This document shows, one piece after another, positions 43,320 through 54,842 of a stretch of DNA of 64,000 nucleotides (within the stretch, counting starts at the first letter, position 1; the number at the start of each line of letters is the position of its first letter). Position numbers and translations under genes: made by a program. The notes beneath the pieces are model-generated. The model worked only from the letters and a program-made list of their open reading frames with translations. It was not told where the DNA came from and ran no database searches. Source of the stretch: Flectonema sp. DT1601 (lineage: Eukaryota; Euglenozoa; Diplonemea; Diplonemida; Diplonemidae); assembly GCA_964019425.1 (NCBI GenBank), contig OZ025819.1, positions 496,001-560,000 on the forward strand, read 5' to 3'.

Positions 43320-43809
43320 GGTAATTCTGTGCTCGTTCACTGATTCTTTTTTCTCTTTTGTACAAAATCATTTTTCTTCTTGTTTCCCCGACAAAATAAA
43401 CAAGAAAGCCATCTTTATGTAACTATTCATCTCTGTGAGGAGATAATTAGTGTACATTCGAGCGAACGCTTAGGCTTATAGATTGCCTTACCTATTTTTT
43501 TTTTTTTTTGCACTTCATTATTTCATGTTAAGGATGCGTTACTAATGTATCTTTTCTGTTGCCGCTCTTCTGATGTACTCAGACAGTGCCTACCACATGT
43601 TTCCTGTAGTTTTCAATTGTCAGACTAATCAAAAGAAAGTATAAAAGAAAGACAAACATAGAAGTGAAAAAAGGAATACGTAAATGTGGGGGTGGTGGAA
43701 AAAATCTCTGTGCGCCACGATCAACAAAATATAAAGCTTTATCTCACTAGTTTTCATTTAAAATATTTTTTTCCGGGGTGCTTTTTTTTTCAATCTCGTT
43801 TCGCTCAAT
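43320..43809. other. 3' flank of SPFH copy 3
   Basis: Mostly the duplicated 3' flank, plus a stretch (about 43460-43490 and 43627-43685) absent from the copy 2 flank. No exon before the next ATG. Confidence 0.5.
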
Positions 43810-44039
43810 ATGGCTATGTATAACATGTGTCAAGGAATTCAATTACAAACTATTGTGGTAATTGGTCAAGTTTATTGGTTATCTTATTTTGAATGGACAG
43901 ATTCACATACAATGAGGAAACCGATTTTGTGGTTAGTGATATTTGGTTATCTTGCAGGCACGGCCACATTCACTGGTGGTTGGATAGCTCAAGCAGTTGA
44001 GTATGTCTTTTGTTTGTACTTTATATTGTTTAAGTATCA

Positions 44040-44077
<38 letters not shown>

Positions 44078-44618
44078 AGTCTCGAAAGCGATTTACAGCG
44101 TCTCCATGTTATTCATTTTACCACGATAATCGTGGCACTGATGGTGTCAATGTTCTTGTTTATTTCTTCTCTAATTAATATAGAGGGAAATAGAAACGCA
44201 AGATGCTTTTTCCACATCGTATGTGTATTACCTATCTAGACCACTACCATAAAGCTTTAAACCAACAACCACAATTAATAAATAGGGAATGTTACTAATG
44301 GTTTTATCGTACGGGCTATTCGGTGCTACCATTGGAATTAATAGTTACTTGGTTGATAATAACTGTGTGGTGATGTCTCTTAGTGAAATGAATAGTCCTT
44401 TGAGTATGATGAGTCCTTCTTCTATTCCATTAGATTCCAGTTCCCCGTGTGATTCAAAACTAATCGCCATTCAATTCATTGGAGCCGGAGTAGCAAGTTT
44501 CGCACTGCTATTTAAAATATTGATTCTACAACAAGAATATCACAGTATAGTTAAACCTGCTGATATGGTATTTATCATCAGAACTCATGGTGAGATGATG
44601 ATGAGCTCTACTGTTTAA
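43810..44618 (+). CDS. Four-TM membrane protein, unknown family
   Basis: Exons 43810..44000, 44080..44218 and 44286..44618 give 220 residues. The first intron is mostly a poly-A run of about 35 bases ending CCAG; the second ends AAATAG. Four hydrophobic segments: VVIGQVYWLSY/ILWLVIFGYLAGTA (1), TTIIVALMVSMFLFISSLI (2), MLLMVLSYGLFGATIGI (3) and IAIQFIGAGVASFALLFKIL (4). The loop between TM3 and TM4 is Ser/Pro/Met-rich with two cysteines. The pattern is tetraspan-like, but I see no tetraspanin CCG or claudin motif. Splicing keeps the frame through TM2. Confidence 0.72.
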
Positions 44619-45244
44619 CCATGTCGTGTTCTATTCTATCTACGTAACACTTACTTATCCCTAATTCTATTATGCACTTATATTTTTAATATTATTTTTT
44701 TTACCACCTGTGTTGCGTTTTTTTTTTTTTATTATTATAATTTATTATTTATTATTATTATTTGCTAATTTTGGGTATCTAACAAATAGTGCCCTTGGTT
44801 GTACCTTAAGAACTTGTGCATTAGTGTCACATTTAGTTGAAACTCTTAATTGAGAAGGGTTATTTTTAGGCAGTTAAGTTAATTCTGGTCTTACGCTTTA
44901 TATTTTTTTTTTTACGTAATGATGCCTTTAAAAAGAAATCTTGAAAAAAATTAATTTGTGTCCCTAATGTCACATACGTTCTGTGACAAACCTCTTCCGT
45001 TCATTCTTCCTCACCTTTTTTTCTGTCAGTTTATTTTTTTTGTGTTTACCGTTGTTATAGCGGGTGTTCGGTTTACGATCGAAGACATGTTTTTATTTGA
45101 AACTTGAGTTACATTTGCTTTGTACTCAGCAAGGCGATTAACACATCGGATTACCAAAGTCCGAGTTGTGTCAACTTAATAGTGGTGTTGTTGCTGTTTT
45201 TGTATATTTTATTTCATTTTTGTAGAAATCACATCTGAGAAAAG
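44619..45244. other. Intergenic interval, nothing coding seen
   Basis: AT-rich with TTATTATT repeats near 44730-44765. TTTTGTAG at about 45218-45225 is a probable acceptor for the WD40 gene leader. Confidence 0.5.
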
Positions 45245-48227
45245 ATGGCTGCCCAAAGGGTAGGAGGAGGGTACAGCTATGGACTTGATCCAGTTAGCGG
45301 AAGCCCAAGACGTCCACAGCCTGTGGCGCCAAAGGGAGCAGTTTCTACTGTTGTGAAGGAATTCGACGCAAGTGGTGTACGTGCTATCGAAGTTATTCAG
45401 GGTGGTGCCACTTTGTGGACTGCCGAAGAAGATGGTAGCATCGCTGTTAGAAACGGTTTCACTGGTGAAGTCGCTCACAGAACCCAAACCGATGGCTCAG
45501 GTCTTGTTGAAAGACTTTACGCGACAAACAACAACTTAATGTGGGTCGGTATGAATGACGGAGGTGTTAAGGTGTACGACAGTTTCCTTGTTGATGTCGA
45601 ATGGCCACCAGTTGGACAACAATCAGAGAAACCGCACACTGGACCAGTTCACTTCTTCTGTCCTATCTACGACGGAAGTATGCTCTCTGGATCAACTGAC
45701 GGTCTTATTATTAAATGGGAAGTTCAAGAAAATGTTGGCGAAGGTGAGGAAGCATTCAAGCACATTAGAAAGGCAACTCCATCCCAAACGCTATCAGCAC
45801 TTGAGGCCTACTCTACTTACATCTTTGCGGGAGACTTGTCCGGAAATGTTTACGTTCTTGACACCGAGTTCTTGCACACAAAGAGATTCTTTGAGGCCCA
45901 TCCATCGGCAACTGTTACCTGTCTGAAATACATGGACGGACTTCTATTTTCTGGCGGTTCAGAAGGTACTATCGCCGCGTGGTCACACGTAACCCAAAGA
46001 GACCCTGATAAAACTGTCATCGGTGACGAAGAATGGCACGCATCTCCAATTAGAAAGCTCATCGGTGATCCAAGAGCCCACCAGATGTGGAGTGTTGATG
46101 ACACAGGAAAGGTACGCAAGTGGGAATCGACCGCTCCTTTCGGACCGTATGTTATGTTTTTCAATTACTTTATAAGTTTTAAATTAGATAATGAAACAAT
46201 CATTCTAATACAACAACAGGAGAAACTCCCAAAGTGAGGAACACGTTGAGGGAGGTACTCCTCTAGAGTGCGGACCATTCCAGGACTTGACAACATTCGC
46301 GTCATGGGATGCCGTAAGAGTCTGGTCGACGGGTTCAAACGGTGCTAACTTCTCATGGTTCGCACAGTGGAGCAGAGCTGAAGAACAAATGAGAGAAGCC
46401 ATTGACGGAATGCAGGTCATCATCAACAGAGATCAAGCCGGACTTGATGCGTGGCAGAGATACATCGATAAGGTGTGTTATTGTTTTATCTTCTTATTGC
46501 TTATCAAAAAGGTTTTTTAATCATTTTCCTCATAATCTTTCAAACAGATCCGTTCCATCGATGAAAGAAGAAAGAAGAACCTCGCCCACACTCTCCTTAT
46601 GAACAGTGAGAAGGGAGCTCTCTTTATCTACAAGAGAAAGTGGCACATGTGGCTACAGAAGAAGTACGAAATCAACAGAAGAGGAACAGTTGCTGACTGT
46701 CTTTCTAGAAACATGGAGAATGGTCTTCTTCGTTTGTACTACGATAAATTGTTTGTTAACAAGAAGGAAGCACTCCAGAGAAGACAGAAGATGAGAATGG
46801 TTGAAAGCATTCTCGGAACAACCACAAAGGGATTGAGAAGAATTTACTGGAAAAAAATTAACATCTATCGCCACAAGAAGAAGCAAGAACAACACAGACT
46901 TGACCTCGCTGAGGCGCTTCTCGGAAACAGCGACAAGGGGTTGATGAGCAAAACCTACAAAAAGTTTGCAAGATTCTTTGATAGACAAAAGATTAAAAAG
47001 AAGAGACAACAAGTAGCGGAATCATTATTCAGATCAACTGATATTGGATTGATTAGAGTTTACTACTTTAAGTTAGTAAAACTTCAGCAGGTAAACCTCA
47101 GAAGCTACGGAAAGAGAGTTTTAGCTGACGCAATGATGAGCAATACCATTAAGGGAATGCAGAGAATCTATTACCTAAAGTTTTGGAAGTGGGGACAAAG
47201 TCTGAAGGCAAAGGAAAAGAGAAAGCACTTGGCTGACTTAATGAAGAGAAACTCTAACAAGGGTATTCTCGCAGTGTACCAGCAGAAGTGTGACGATTGG
47301 TTGGCCACCGTTCAAAAGAAGAAGAAGGAGAAGGAAATTGAAGAGAAGAGAGCAAAGTACGCCGACCTCCTTCAACAACAAGAAAAGGAAAAGGTAAGAA
47401 TGAAGAGAATTGAAGCCCTCGACGAGATCAGACAGAAGAGAGATGCTCTAAAGGCAAGAAGAGATGGACTCTTAGAGAGAATCGAGGGAATGAACAAAGA
47501 AAACGATGAGACTCGTGAAGCTATTAAGAACAAAGCGCAAAGAGATGAAGAATCAAGAGCCACCAGAGAGAGATTGAATGACATCATGGCTAAGCTGAAG
47601 GAAATGTCTCTAAATTTCGACTCCGACTACCAACTCATCATCAGCTTAACCGACAAGTGTATGCTATTAATTCTTATTATATAACACTGTTGTAGTACTG
47701 CTTGTATGACATTAAAAATAAACAACACAGGTAAATCCATCCCTGTCCACAAGCTGTTCTTACAGGCGCACATGGAAGTAAAGAGAGTTGTTATTCTCGT
47801 GACCAAGAAGGAGGTATGAAAACAATCCTAACCAATAATTAACAATTTTTTAGGATAGAATTGTCTTTTTAATATAAAAAAAAAAACAGGTTGGAGAGAA
47901 CTGGAGCGACATCTATGGAAAGTTCAAGAAACTTGAGAAGTTTCAGTACGCTTCAATCTACAAGGCTATTAAGGTATTGTTACTTGTTATTTGATACTTT
48001 ATACCTTAGAGGGATTCCTAATTAGTAATAAAACAATAAAACAGACGTTGGTTATTGCCTTCGATATTATGACCCTAAGGGACCTTGATATGTTGGACAC
48101 TGATGACGAGATCGTTGCAAACGCTCAAGTGTTGATGAAGTTGTACGAGAACGCTGCGCGTATTAAGAACCGTCAGCCAGCTCTTGAGTTTGCAAAGCCT
48201 GCTCCTGAAGAGGAAAAAACTGCCTAG
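45245..48227 (+). CDS. WD40 propeller protein with seven 36-residue helical repeats
   Basis: Exons 45245..46146, 46220..46472, 46548..47658, 47731..47813, 47890..47973 and 48045..48227 give 871 residues. The N-terminal ~330 residues are degenerate WD40 blades (for example LMWVGMNDGGVKVYDSF, MLSGSTDGLIIKWE, LFSGGSEGTIAAW). From codon 397 (46581-47336) come seven consecutive 36-residue repeats, consensus LA-x-x-L-x-x-N-x-x-KGL-x-R-x-YY-x-K, then Glu/Arg coiled coil. The third intron starts at 47659; the alternative GT two bases earlier gives a stop. Similar repeat proteins occur in kinetoplastids, to my recollection, often tied to flagella. The function is unknown. Confidence 0.83.
46581..47336 (+). 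repeat. Seven in-register 36-codon repeats in the WD40 gene
   Basis: Units start LAHTLL, VADCLS, MVESIL, LAEALL, VAESLF, LADAMM and LADLMK, each exactly 36 residues after the last. Invariant or near-invariant features are N/T-x-x-K/N/I-G at positions 8-12 and Y at ~17 with K at 20. DNA identity between units is low, so the repeats are old. Confidence 0.9.
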
Positions 48228-49192
48228 AGAGTGATTCGATTGTTGTTTATTTCAACCAACATTAGGCATCTCTCTCTTAGTCATTTGTGTACTGTTTTTT
48301 GGTTAACAAAAAAAGTGATCTTCCTTCCTCTCATTCATTTTCTTTTCGTCAACCGAAATCGATATCCGGCACCCGTACCGAATACTGGAAGGGAGTCCCC
48401 TCTCTTTCATTTTTATTATTATTTTTTTACCGCTCCCTTTTTTCACTGGGTTTCTATATTCCCCGCGCTTTTCCCCAATTAGTAAGATTTCTTCGTCTCG
48501 TCAGAGATTTTTCAGTTGCAGGAATCGTTCGATACGCAGCACGTGGGGGGTGCACTTCGAACGGCATTTGTACCCCGACGTCCTAGTTTTTTGACGAATT
48601 TCAAAAAAAAAAAAAAAAAAAAAAGTTTTAAAAAAAACAACAGAAAGCAAAAGTATTTAAAAAAAAAAACAAAAGAAAAATAATAACGAACGCTAACAGT
48701 GAGAAAAGAAAAAAAAAAAAAGGCGCAAAAAAAAACAAAAGAAATTGCCGACGTACTGAACGTTGCAATATGTCAGCATCCTACGAAACACAAGTACAGA
48801 ATTTATAATTTTAAAAAAAAAAAGTTTTAAAAATCCCTGCAGTACCCATTTCCTCGACCGTGGTACCTAAGCATTGTATCTCCAACCCACCCCTTTTTCT
48901 TTCGTCGGTTAAAATAAAAATCGGGTTTTTATTTTATTTTTTTTTATTCTCTTTTATTCCCTGAATTCCCTTCACGATTGTTTTTTGTAAGTATTTCAGT
49001 TTTTATTTTTAATTTTTTCTTCTTTTTTTTTTCTGTTAAACAGGAACATCAATTGCGGAAAATGACTTAACCATGGATGTCTTTGCGAATATATCAAAAT
49101 AAGAAATACGACATACTAACTACGGAACGGACCTTCCTTAGCCCCATTTGTTCATTTCACAGGTGTATTTCTGTTGAGAAATTTGCGAAAAA
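48228..49192. other. Intergenic interval with a degenerate echo of the next gene's start
   Basis: Nearly 1 kb of AT runs without an exon. At 49061-49103, ATGACTTAACCATGGATGTC and following bases resemble the start of the next gene (ATGACTAACGATGAATGTGT, 49193). It carries an early stop and looks like a small decayed duplicate. Confidence 0.5.
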
Positions 49193-49699
49193 ATGACTAA
49201 CGATGAATGTGTTTGCGACCATATGCATTGGCTTATTGTAACCAGTCAGTTACCTGAAGCTCTGCTATTTATATCAAACAAATATTACGATACGTCAACA
49301 AGAGACAAGTTGATATTTAACTTGTTAAGTCTTGAGGATAGCATTATAGACATAATGTCTGATGAAGGAAGGTTGTGTTTTATAAAAATATTTCAACAGT
49401 TGGAATGTAAAAAAGGAGAATTGTCATTCAGACAGTATTGCTTGTTGAGGTCTAATTGCACTTGTTCTTTTGAATGGAATTCGTTGGCGAAGGAACTATT
49501 TTGTAACGGATATTACAACAATGCTTCTGTTGCTGTTACTCGCGCTATTAAATACCATCAGAATGGAAGTGACGGAGTATTGTTATCTGAATTGTACTCT
49601 CTTAAATATGAAGCTGTAAAATGTTCTCAAACAGCGAGCTCTTGTGCTGTGACAGCACTAGGGGTGATAGCATTGGAGTTTAGATTACAAGAAAGATGA
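49193..49699 (+). CDS. Small Cys-rich helical protein, unknown
   Basis: 168 residues, intronless. Largely helical (for example LIFNLLSLEDSIIDIM, NNASVAVTRAIKYHQNGSDG, LLSELYSLKYEAVKC), with nine or so cysteines spread through it. The AVTRAIKYH...LLSELYSLKYEA stretch is TPR-like in spacing, but one repeat alone cannot carry the call. No signal peptide or membrane segment. The start follows TTTGCGAAAAA. Confidence 0.65.
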   Translation: MTNDECVCDHMHWLIVTSQLPEALLFISNKYYDTSTRDKLIFNLLSLEDSIIDIMSDEGRLCFIKIFQQLECKKGELSFRQYCLLRSNCTCSFEWNSLAKELFCNGYYNNASVAVTRAIKYHQNGSDGVLLSELYSLKYEAVKCSQTASSCAVTALGVIALEFRLQER

Positions 49700-49863
49700 T
49701 TCTAATTTTTTTTTGGAATGAAGTATGTTTTTTTTTTTCTTCTTTTTTTGATTATGACGATAATAAAATTGTCCCCATCTTCCATCTTAATCTTTTTGTG
49801 AGTCTTGTTTACCTTTTCTTGTGATTATATATTTTTTTTTATTACAAGGATCGCTGCGACAAC

Positions 49864-51075
49864 ATGGCAGGAGGATTCAGTCCCACTTCTCCGAATGGAA
49901 TACGCCTGAAGACTGACATAGTACTTGAGAGACCAACTGAACCACTTGGTACGCAATGCATATGTGAAAGAGATAGAGTTGTTGTTATTAGTGTGATGGC
50001 TGGAGGAGCAGCAGCGAGGTCAGGTATTCAAGCGGGTGACATAATTAGAAATCTCGGAGGATACGAAGTGGGAACACAAGAAGATATGCGAAGAGGGAGA
50101 GTTGTCGCCCTGACAAACAACAACATACGAATCCCCGTCGAAATACTTCGACTTAATAAGAACGTCATCGACAGTAGTAGTCCAGTGAGATCGTCTTCAG
50201 CGACATCTGCGGTTTCATCACCGGAAAAGATTACGAGTCAATTAAATGCTCTGTCTTCAGCATTGAATTGTGGAGCCTTAACAAAAGAAGAATATGATGC
50301 TGCAGTTCTTAGAGTCAATGGTTTTGAATTGTCACCAGTGAATTCTCCACAAAGAGAGGAGAAATCTCCGTCGCCTAGCCCGCCTCCGCAACCTGTTGCG
50401 AAACCACTTCAGGAATCAACTGAAGTTGAAGAAGTTGAAAGGGATTCACGTTCTCGTAGACATCCAAATAAAGATCGAGTTGTCCCTCCTCCTGATCCAA
50501 GTTTGAGTCCTCGACCTGTTCAGCAATCTCCTCCACCAGTAGTACAGAATACCGAAGTTCAATTGCAGGATGTGGATCCTGCAGAAGAAGAAGCAGAAAT
50601 CCAACAAATAATTTCAAGTGAAAACACCACTAACGAACAAGTAGATCAGTCAGGTGAACAGCTACCTGAAACAAAAGATGTTCCACCAACTGCAGAACAA
50701 GAGATTCCTATTTTGGAGTCGGAACAGCAGATTGAAGAACCGATTGAGAAGTCATCAATCGAAATAGAAACAGAAGACCCACCAGCGGAACTGCCGCAAG
50801 AAACGAAACCCGCTGAGGAAGAAGACCAGCCTGTCCCATCACAAGACGTTCCTGTTCCTGCTAATCAATATTACACACCTGAATTACTCTCTCGTATAAA
50901 CAATGAAATCACATTTCACGACACTGATAGTTCTGGTTTCATATCAGAAGAGTTACTTCTAGAAATCTTAAATATCGATAATCCAGAAGAGAATGATATC
51001 TTAAAAGAATTAATACAACATAAAAACGATAGCGGAGCGATTGAATACAAAAGTTTCTTCGACAAAGTAGGCTAG
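49864..51075 (+). CDS. PDZ - SHOCT-like - EF-hand adaptor protein
   Basis: 403 residues, intronless. Residues ~10-98 form a PDZ domain (VISVMAGGAAARSGIQAGDI, IRNLGGYEV). A SHOCT-like helical pair follows near 122-152 (LNALSSALNCGALTKEEYDAA). The middle is a long Pro/Glu-rich acidic linker. Near residue 355 is one EF-hand loop, DTDSSGFISEEL, with good calcium ligands at positions 1, 3, 5, 7, 9 and 12; a weaker partner (KNDSGAIEYKSF) follows. This suits a calcium-sensitive scaffold. The combination is unusual to me. Confidence 0.8.
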   Translation: MAGGFSPTSPNGIRLKTDIVLERPTEPLGTQCICERDRVVVISVMAGGAAARSGIQAGDIIRNLGGYEVGTQEDMRRGRVVALTNNNIRIPVEILRLNKNVIDSSSPVRSSSATSAVSSPEKITSQLNALSSALNCGALTKEEYDAAVLRVNGFELSPVNSPQREEKSPSPSPPPQPVAKPLQESTEVEEVERDSRSRRHPNKDRVVPPPDPSLSPRPVQQSPPPVVQNTEVQLQDVDPAEEEAEIQQIISSENTTNEQVDQSGEQLPETKDVPPTAEQEIPILESEQQIEEPIEKSSIEIETEDPPAELPQETKPAEEEDQPVPSQDVPVPANQYYTPELLSRINNEITFHDTDSSGFISEELLLEILNIDNPEENDILKELIQHKNDSGAIEYKSFFDKVG

Positions 51076-51402
51076 TTGGAGAACTTGTACAGATTTTTTT
51101 TTTTTTCCCTTTTAGTTTACGTGTTCGTTCTGTTTTGCTGTTATTGTTGTGTGAAGATTATTCTTGTTCTTCACAATACTGTTTCCTGTATCCGCCAATT
51201 TGAAACTTTTCGTTGGCAGTGTATTTCCTCATTGACATTCGAAAAAAAAAAAAAAAAAAAAAAAAAAAGTTCTACGCAGATTGTGAAATATCTTCTTATT
51301 TATGTTTTTTTTTACAATTTTATTTTTTTTATATTTCCTCCAACCCACAGCAAGAACCACCGCAGACCCTGCAAGTCAAAAGTAATTATAATTATGAGCT
51401 AA
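51076..51402. other. Intergenic interval, nothing coding seen
   Basis: A-run of about 28 bases near 51241-51268. CCAACCCACAG at 51341-51351 is a likely acceptor for the next gene. Confidence 0.5.
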
Positions 51403-52861
51403 ATGAGTGTCGTTTGGAATGTTGTTTTATTATTCTTAGGATGGTGTTGTGTTGTTGTAGGTAAAGTAACTGAAAGTCACTTAGTAGGTGTCGGACGACC
51501 TGATGATGTTTTAAATAATGTCAGTCCGCAGGATGCTTGGTCGTCAACTCCTCACAGCGATGATTCTGATTCGAATATTTTAGAAAAATGTACACACAAC
51601 GCGATATGTAGAATGTCAATCCTCTGTTTTATCGTTCTCTGTGTCGTTATTGGAGTTTGTGTGATAATCCGGAAAAACAGACCAAAATTTGCGAGTGATG
51701 TATCGTCCAGTGGGAATAGTTCTCCAACTTTACTTAACGCTGAGTCTGCTTACGCTGTTTCAGATTACCATGCACATGAAGAGTTGTGGCCTGGTCCTAA
51801 TGAATGGAGAAGACTTAATGCACACCAACGTGGTAAGATAACCGCTAAAATAGTAAAAAGCACAACTGACATTCTGAGAGGCAATAATGCCGCAACATCT
51901 GCCAAACTCCTCAATATTTGGGTCCGTGGAGAAGAAGGCATTTACAACAGTGATATTGAAGCTGTAAAGGAGTCTCTTGACAAATTAATTTGTTCCATAG
52001 ACCCTTCTCAGTTATCCCCATCCCCTGAACTGGGTGAACCATGGCCAAAACAGTGCCGTTGGCGTCGACTACCCAACAGGCAAAAAGCCACCGTATGTGT
52101 TCTTCCAAGTCATTCCCTCAATTGTTTTATTTCATTAATGTGGATTTGGTCAACAATTAAAAAAACAAAACAGGTGTACGCTGAGTACATTAAGGGACGA
52201 ATCACTCAGAGAAAAAGTATGAAGAAATACTACAAATGGGTCCGTGAAAGAGGCTATATAATTCAGAGGGTATGTTTTTCAGTTTTTTTTTTTTTTTTTT
52301 TTAGAAGCACGTGATCATCTTTCGAACTGCCCTGCAAGACACAGTCAAATTTGAAGGAAAAAAAAAAAAGAACAAAAAACAGGTTGAAACGGCGTCCGAA
52401 GAAGCTTCTGCAACTCTTGAGAAGATTGAGCAGGAAAAGCCTGTCGCATTCTCCGAAGTGAGAGTTGCTGGCGAGGATGAATTTCTTAAAAAAGCAATCA
52501 CAGAAGAAGACATGTGGGAAGCCAACAGTGATCAGAGTTCCAAAGAAAAACCTCAATACCTTGTACCTGAATTATCAATCACAGTTGCCAGTCCTGCTAA
52601 TAATACAGCAGACCCGCTAGGTCCACAATTGAAAGCTGATTCGCTGTCGTTGTTTTCGAGGTATTGTTTTTTCTTATCTTATTATCTTGTTTGTAGCACA
52701 CAACTGGGAAGGATAAAAAGAAAAAATATACAAACAGTTATGTTTTGCAATCACCGCGTCTCAGCGATACCGACTCAGGTACGTCATCTCCATCAAAGAA
52801 TCTCCAAAATGATAGCGAGGAGAGGATTGCTCTAAACGACGATGTTATTGAGTCTACCTAA
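51403..52861 (+). CDS. Type I single-pass membrane protein, unknown family
   Basis: Exons 51403..52092, 52174..52269, 52305..52660 and 52738..52861 give 421 residues. A signal peptide (VVLLFLGWCCVVVG, residues ~7-20) is followed by a short extracellular part, one membrane helix (ILCFIVLCVVIGVCVII, ~73-89) and a long cytoplasmic tail. The last exon uses AAACAG at 52737, giving an acidic Ser-rich end (LSDTDSGTSSPSKNLQNDSE); reading on without splicing would give a basic end ending RRGLL. The second intron is ambiguous: AG at 52304 (35 nt, used here) or AAAAACAG at 52382 (113 nt), both in frame. Family not recognised. Confidence 0.7.
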
Positions 52862-54842
52862 AGAAATAGTCTCCGACAACAGATTGCATCTCGCTCAGTC
52901 GACTTTTGTTACATTTGACGCTTTTGTTCGAACCAGCGTTTTCTTTTGTTTTTGTTTTGTGAAAAAATCGAACTCCGAGTGCTCAAGTGTCGGTTATGTT
53001 TTTTCTATTCATGAAAATTTGTTTTTCATGTTTAAGGAATCCACCCTGAGTACGGAGGCTTGCATGGTGGGTTGCTTCAATCAGGAACACCCAAGGATCT
53101 TGAATAAACAGGCGACTCTTTCGTCCTTGTTTTAGAATCGATCTCAAGTCATTTCCTTCTTTCTTTTATGATGTCTACGTCGTGTTTTTATCTTGTAGTT
53201 TAATATGTCTCTGGCTTTGTTTCTAAAAGTCAAGACACTTTGAGAAAAAAAAGCTTGTCACTGAGTATCCAATTTAGTAGGAAAGAGCAAAAAAAAAAAC
53301 GTTGTGCGTTCTTTTTTTTTTTTTTTTTTTTTTTTAAATGGTTTCTCTCAATACCCCTAAGTGCAGGTTATTCCGAGTTTTCAGTACTGCGAGTGTGATG
53401 TTTTTTTTTTTTTTTTTTTTTAATAATTGATTTCTATACCTCATAAAGTTACTTTTTGAAAATAACGATTCTGCTGCAGCACTAAAAGTGTTTTCATGCT
53501 GATACCAAAAAGAAGAAATAAAATTATTAACATCGCAATTACAAAACATTATATCTGATTTCTGATTAATGTGCACTGCGCATTATAGCTTCTGTGGAAG
53601 TTGTGCCAGCGGTTTGTGCGTATTAGTATCATTGATTATTCGTGTGTTTTTTTTTTTTTTTTTTTTTGCTATTCTCGAGTAAATAAAAATCAAACAACAA
53701 CAACAAAAAGAAAAAGAAAAGAAGAAATGATTAAAACGTATTTGAGATATGAGATTTTCTTACCGCCCAGCGGCAATAGAATTCATTCCCAAAGATCGGT
53801 TTTAGAACGTAATCATAATGCATTGAAGCATAATATATTTGGTACTTTTATTTTATTTCATGTTTGTGATGAGAGAGACGCTATTCGTGACTAAACGCGT
53901 GTTGTTATATTCTGTTTGTTCGGATTTTTCTTTTTTTTTTTTTGGTTTCTTTCCTTCTTTTCCCACCCACAAAGTCAAAAAAAAGTAACTACACTCTGGA
54001 CTTCCAAGCTGGAGTGATGCGGTCTTAATAGCGGGTACTGACTGACTTCTACACCATAACTGGTGAGAGAATAGAGGTCAAGAGGGTATATGGATTACTC
54101 TCGAAACCTAAATAGTTACTTTGAAAGGCTGATTTCACTATCTTGAAAGGATGTTAATTCATCTTATTTATGTTAAGATTATATAGTTTGTATTGCAAAA
54201 AAATTAACAACTACTATTTCACAGTCTGCCCTCAGAGATGCTCTCTTGTGAGCGTATCATGCTTCCTACAGGAAATGACAGCTGCCCTTTTCTCGGGCTT
54301 TCGTTCGATTTTCTGTTTACCATATCAAGAATCTTCAGACGTAAGAGTTCAACCTGCGAAATCCAATAATATTTTTTTTAAGAACAGAAAAAGAAGAGAA
54401 AAAAAAAAAAAAAAACAGATTAATAATAATAATTTCTCTTTAATATTTTTTTTTTTTCCCTCCTTCTTTTCATTTGTTTGTTTTATTTAATTAGTCTTGT
54501 AGGAGGTAATGAATGTTGGACAGCACACGTAAACCTCTTTTAGCTTTTCCAGTTGATGGTAGGTTCACAGTTACGTGCACAAACAAAATCTAAAATCCGT
54601 ACAAGAGTCTTGCTCCGATTAAGAACGAAAATGGAAATTAAGTATTCGAAACATTCGAAACATTCGAACCATTTTTTTTTGTCAGTAAAGAAATATCACC
54701 AAAATAAGGCAACAGATTTGTTATTTATTTTTTTTTTTTTTATTATTATGTCGGCAGGCCAACCGGGAAAAAAAAAATTTTAATTTCATTTTCTTTTTTT
54801 TTTTTTTTTGGACAAGATAACAAAAAAAAAAAAAAAAAAAAA
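52862..54842. other. Gene-poor interval before THADA
   Basis: About 2 kb rich in T and A runs, with ATTCGAAAC repeated three times near 54645-54670. Two small open frames exist; the one at 53727 is listed. No clear exon or RNA gene. Confidence 0.5.
53727..53894 (+). CDS. Small open frame with a WDR3/Utp12-like N-terminus, doubtful
   Basis: 55 residues. MIKTYLRYE resembles the first residues of Utp12/WDR3 proteins (yeast Dip2 starts MVKSYQRFE), but the rest does not. It may be a relic of a duplicated first exon, or chance. Confidence 0.2.
   Translation: MIKTYLRYEIFLPPSGNRIHSQRSVLERNHNALKHNIFGTFILFHVCDERDAIRD

Larger units (their letters stand above)
40170..43735 (+). repeat. Two tandem ~1.6-kb units carrying SPFH copies 2 and 3
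   Basis: Unit 2 (about 40170-41740) and unit 3 (about 41770-43735) each contain the same 5' flank (AAACTCTTAG or a variant, GTTGTCTCGAC, TGACAGGTTCGAAAAAGTAC), the SPFH gene and the same 3' flank (GTACAAAATCATTTTTCTT, GGGGGTGGTGGAAAAAATCT). Unit 3 is longer because of a 293-bp insertion before its ATG and extra sequence in its 3' flank. Confidence 0.85.

Noticed and set aside
54170-54600. Coding exons before THADA
   Set aside because: Open frames are short, cross poly-A/T runs and show no similarity; THADA has a full N-terminus at 54843.
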